A stretch of DNA of 42,729 bases from an uncultured Lewinella sp. Lineage in GTDB: Bacteria > Bacteroidota > Bacteroidia > Chitinophagales > Saprospiraceae. The notes beneath the pieces are model-generated. The model had not been told where the DNA came from. It saw only the letters and a list, made by a program, of their open reading frames with translations, and searched no databases. Where the stretch lies: positions 1 through 42,729 of the forward strand of contig CAJXPD010000057.1 in NCBI GenBank assembly GCA_913057785.1. Direction: 5' to 3'. Shown piece by piece: positions 40,672 to 42,729 of this stretch; position 1 is the stretch's first letter, and every line of letters starts with the position of its first letter. Position numbers and translations under genes: made by a program.

Positions 40672-42729
40672 ATGAAAAGACTCAACTGCATCTTCTTTTT
40701 TTGCTTAATTAGCAACCTCTATTTACTCAGTCAAACCCCAAGTGATACAACTCAGGTCGATTCACCTAAACAAGAAAAAAAGAAAGCCCTTCCTTTGGAG
40801 GCAGGCCGAAGTTTTTCATTTGAATTGGATGAGGGATCCTGGATAGCCTTGGATGTAAGTCCTGATGGACAGCAAATCGTATTTGACTTCTTGGGAGACC
40901 TATACCTGCTGCCTATAACTGGGGGCACAGCTACACAGCTTACTGAAGGGTTCCCATTTGATAGTCAACCTAGGTTCCATCCAGATGGCAATAAAGTAGT
41001 ATACATCTCTGATGAGTCCGGGGGAGAAAATGTATGGATCTACGATTTAGTGTCTCAAGAAAAGAAACAGATCACGAAAGGTAATAACAACCCTTATCAG
41101 GGCCCCGAATTTTCACCCGACGGAAAGTATATTATTACCTCTAAGCAAGCAGGTTCCAATCTACATAAGCTCTGGTTATATCACATCGATGGGGGATCGG
41201 GGACAGCCCTAGTTTCCAAGCCGGAAAATATGCGTATGCTCGAGGCCGCCTTTGATGCTGATGATCGATACATCTGGTTTTCTCGTAGGACGGGAATGTG
41301 GAACTATAATGCCGCCTTACCACAGTACCAATTGGCTACCTACGACAGGCAAACCAGCGAAATCACTGCTCGTGGCGCTCGTTATGGATCCTCCTTTAGA
41401 CCAACACCTTCTCCAGATGGAAAATGGCTGGTCTATGCTACCCGACACGATGCAGAAACTGGGCTCATTCGTCGCAATATGCAAACTGGAGATGAGGAGT
41501 GGCTTGCTTACCCGATACAGCATGATGATCAGGAGTCAAGAGCTTCAAGAGCGGTCTTGCCGGGCTTCTCCTTCACGCCGGATAGCGAATCCATAGTGAT
41601 TTCTTATGGTGGCAAGATTTGGAAGATTGATGTGAATACCAAGGTAGCTACCGCAATTCCTTTTACGATAAAAGGAAGCATTGATCTAGGCCCGGAACTG
41701 GACTTCGATTATCCGATCAGTGATGATCCAGCGTTTGTGGTGACTCAGATTCGAGATATTGCCCCTGCACCTAACGGCAATCAGATGGCTTTCACGGCCT
41801 TGAATGAGGTTTATATCATGGATTGGCCAAGTGGTGCACCCAGAAAATTAACTGAAGTAGGAGAGACACAAGCTCAGCCGGTATGGTCACCTGATGGGAA
41901 ATGGTTGGCCTTTGTAAGCTGGGAAGCAGAAGGAGGCAAACTCTATAAGGTACGGCCTGATGGTTCAGCATTGACACAGCTTAATCAGGCCAGTGGCGTA
42001 TTTCAAAGCCCAGTTTGGTCTCCAGATGGGAATAGGATTGTGGTTATTAAAGGGCAGGCCCAAGATTTCAGAAATGCGCTACGTCGCACAGCCTTTCGCG
42101 GAACAAGTGATCTGGTATGGATAGACGCCAATGGCTCAGGTAACAACTTTATTTGCTTTACCAACGGAAGGCAAAACCCACATTTTACTACCTCTAGTGA
42201 TCGGATTTACCTATCTAGCCGCAATGGACTGTCATCCATCCGCTGGGATGGTACAGACGAGAAACTACACGTTAAAATCACCGGGAAGAAACAACCAACA
42301 GCCAAGGAGCCACCGAGAGCCTCTTGGATTAGAATGGCTCCGGAGGGGGATCAAGCACTCGCGCAAATCGGCTCCGATCTTTACCTGGTAACGGTGCCAA
42401 TAGTGGGTAAAGATGCGGTCACTATTTCTGTGGCAAATCCAAGTAAGGCTAAGTTTCCAGCTGCGAAACTAACCGATATCGGGGGGCAATTCCCTACCTG
42501 GACTAGCGACGCCAGCCAAGTGCAATGGGCTGTGGGTAATGCGCATGTGACCTACGATATAGGAGCAGCAAAGGCATTTATTGATAGCCTGGCCAACTCG
42601 GAGGACCCGAAGAATAAAAAGGCTGTATACAAGCCTGTTGAGCAGCGGATCGAAATTATGGCAGAACGTGATATTCCTCAGGGTAGCTTGCTGCTACGCA
42701 ATGCCAGAATCATTACCATGAAAGGGGAG
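40672..42729 (+). CDS. Secreted TolB-propeller amidohydrolase (C-terminus cut by window)
   Basis: 686 codons are present with no stop at the window edge. ATG at 40672 begins a signal peptide (MKRLNCIFFFCLISNLYLLS, then QTPS); an in-frame ATG at 40660 adds only four residues. The body is a PD40/TolB-type propeller: ALDVSPDGQQIVFDFLGDLY, PRFHPDGNKVVYISDESGG, PEFSPDGKYIITSKQ, PTPSPDGKWLVYATRH, PVWSPDGKWLAFVSWE, PVWSPDGNRIVVIKG. It then turns into GSLLLRNARIITMKGE, the first strand pair that starts an amidohydrolase barrel. Full-length homologues are about 1050-1100 residues, so roughly 400 residues, including the metal-binding HxH, lie outside. Probably a periplasmic peptidase or imidase. It is divergent from the SGNH/propeller lipoprotein. 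Confidence 0.88.
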   Translation, partial: MKRLNCIFFFCLISNLYLLSQTPSDTTQVDSPKQEKKKALPLEAGRSFSFELDEGSWIALDVSPDGQQIVFDFLGDLYLLPITGGTATQLTEGFPFDSQPRFHPDGNKVVYISDESGGENVWIYDLVSQEKKQITKGNNNPYQGPEFSPDGKYIITSKQAGSNLHKLWLYHIDGGSGTALVSKPENMRMLEAAFDADDRYIWFSRRTGMWNYNAALPQYQLATYDRQTSEITARGARYGSSFRPTPSPDGKWLVYATRHDAETGLIRRNMQTGDEEWLAYPIQHDDQESRASRAVLPGFSFTPDSESIVISYGGKIWKIDVNTKVATAIPFTIKGSIDLGPELDFDYPISDDPAFVVTQIRDIAPAPNGNQMAFTALNEVYIMDWPSGAPRKLTEVGETQAQPVWSPDGKWLAFVSWEAEGGKLYKVRPDGSALTQLNQASGVFQSPVWSPDGNRIVVIKGQAQDFRNALRRTAFRGTSDLVWIDANGSGNNFICFTNGRQNPHFTTSSDRIYLSSRNGLSSIRWDGTDEKLHVKITGKKQPTAKEPPRASWIRMAPEGDQALAQIGSDLYLVTVPIVGKDAVTISVANPSKAKFPAAKLTDIGGQFPTWTSDASQVQWAVGNAHVTYDIGAAKAFIDSLANSEDPKNKKAVYKPVEQRIEIMAERDIPQGSLLLRNARIITMKGE

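Noticed and set aside
1..42729. tRNA, rRNA, CRISPR array, transposon or prophage
   Set aside because: Intergenic stretches were read on both strands and contain no cloverleaf-like, spaced-repeat, transposase or structural phage signature; this is a visual check, not a covariance-model search.

Overview
The window looks like chromosomal DNA of a Bacteroidota bacterium, probably a free-living member of the Saprospiria/Cytophagia side of the phylum (inference). Supporting signs are a TonB-dependent receptor with an N-terminal carboxypeptidase-regulatory-like domain, many secreted enzymes whose signal peptides end in xxAQ, twin-arginine leaders on TIM-barrel and PLP enzymes, FtsX permeases with a prefix domain, secreted S9 peptidases, and weak or absent Shine-Dalgarno sequences. 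I see no tRNA, rRNA, CRISPR array, phage gene, transposase or insertion sequence.

Layout. 1-14567 is an export-oriented carbohydrate/peptide region. It holds a partial RR-leader sugar isomerase-like TIM barrel (-), a TonB receptor (+), a DUF1080 protein plus a propeller-cytochrome c protein (+, 17 bp apart), two paralogous Asp-box (BNR/sortilin-like) propellers (+), and between the propellers a second RR-leader TIM barrel (-). 14746-18946 carries a prolyl-oligopeptidase-family peptidase, an exported class V aminotransferase and an HD hydrolase (all +). 19145-22330 holds a small DUF2147 protein converging on a two-gene molybdenum hydroxylase (2Fe-2S subunit and Tat-exported molybdopterin subunit, -). 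22886-25159 has an ATP-grasp ligase followed by two lipoproteins with related N-termini, one of them DUF3179. 25292-29005 has a DPP-IV-type peptidase, an unrecognised 200-aa protein and an alpha/beta hydrolase. 29137-32140 is a PadR regulator coupled to an FtsX-type permease, preceded by a perfect-period tandem repeat.

40437-32244 (minus strand) is the most coherent accessory unit. It runs from an SGNH hydrolase/propeller/HEAT/cytochrome c lipoprotein, through an alpha/beta hydrolase that overlaps by 4 nt a class II aldolase/short-chain dehydrogenase fusion, to a PF09370 TIM barrel and a Tm-1-like (UPF0261) protein. The last two together correspond to the two halves of the plant Tm-1 protein. 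I read this as an uncharacterised catabolic pathway: extracytoplasmic hydrolysis/oxidation, cytoplasmic ester or lactone opening, retro-aldol cleavage plus oxidation, and an unknown step by the Tm-1 pair. Divergent from it, the right edge holds the N-terminal 686 residues of a TolB-propeller amidohydrolase.

Five stem-loops that look like intrinsic terminators delimit transcription units at about 3.6, 7.7, 14.7, 19.5 and 32.2 kb. All functional assignments come from reading translations and motifs by eye; no database search was run.
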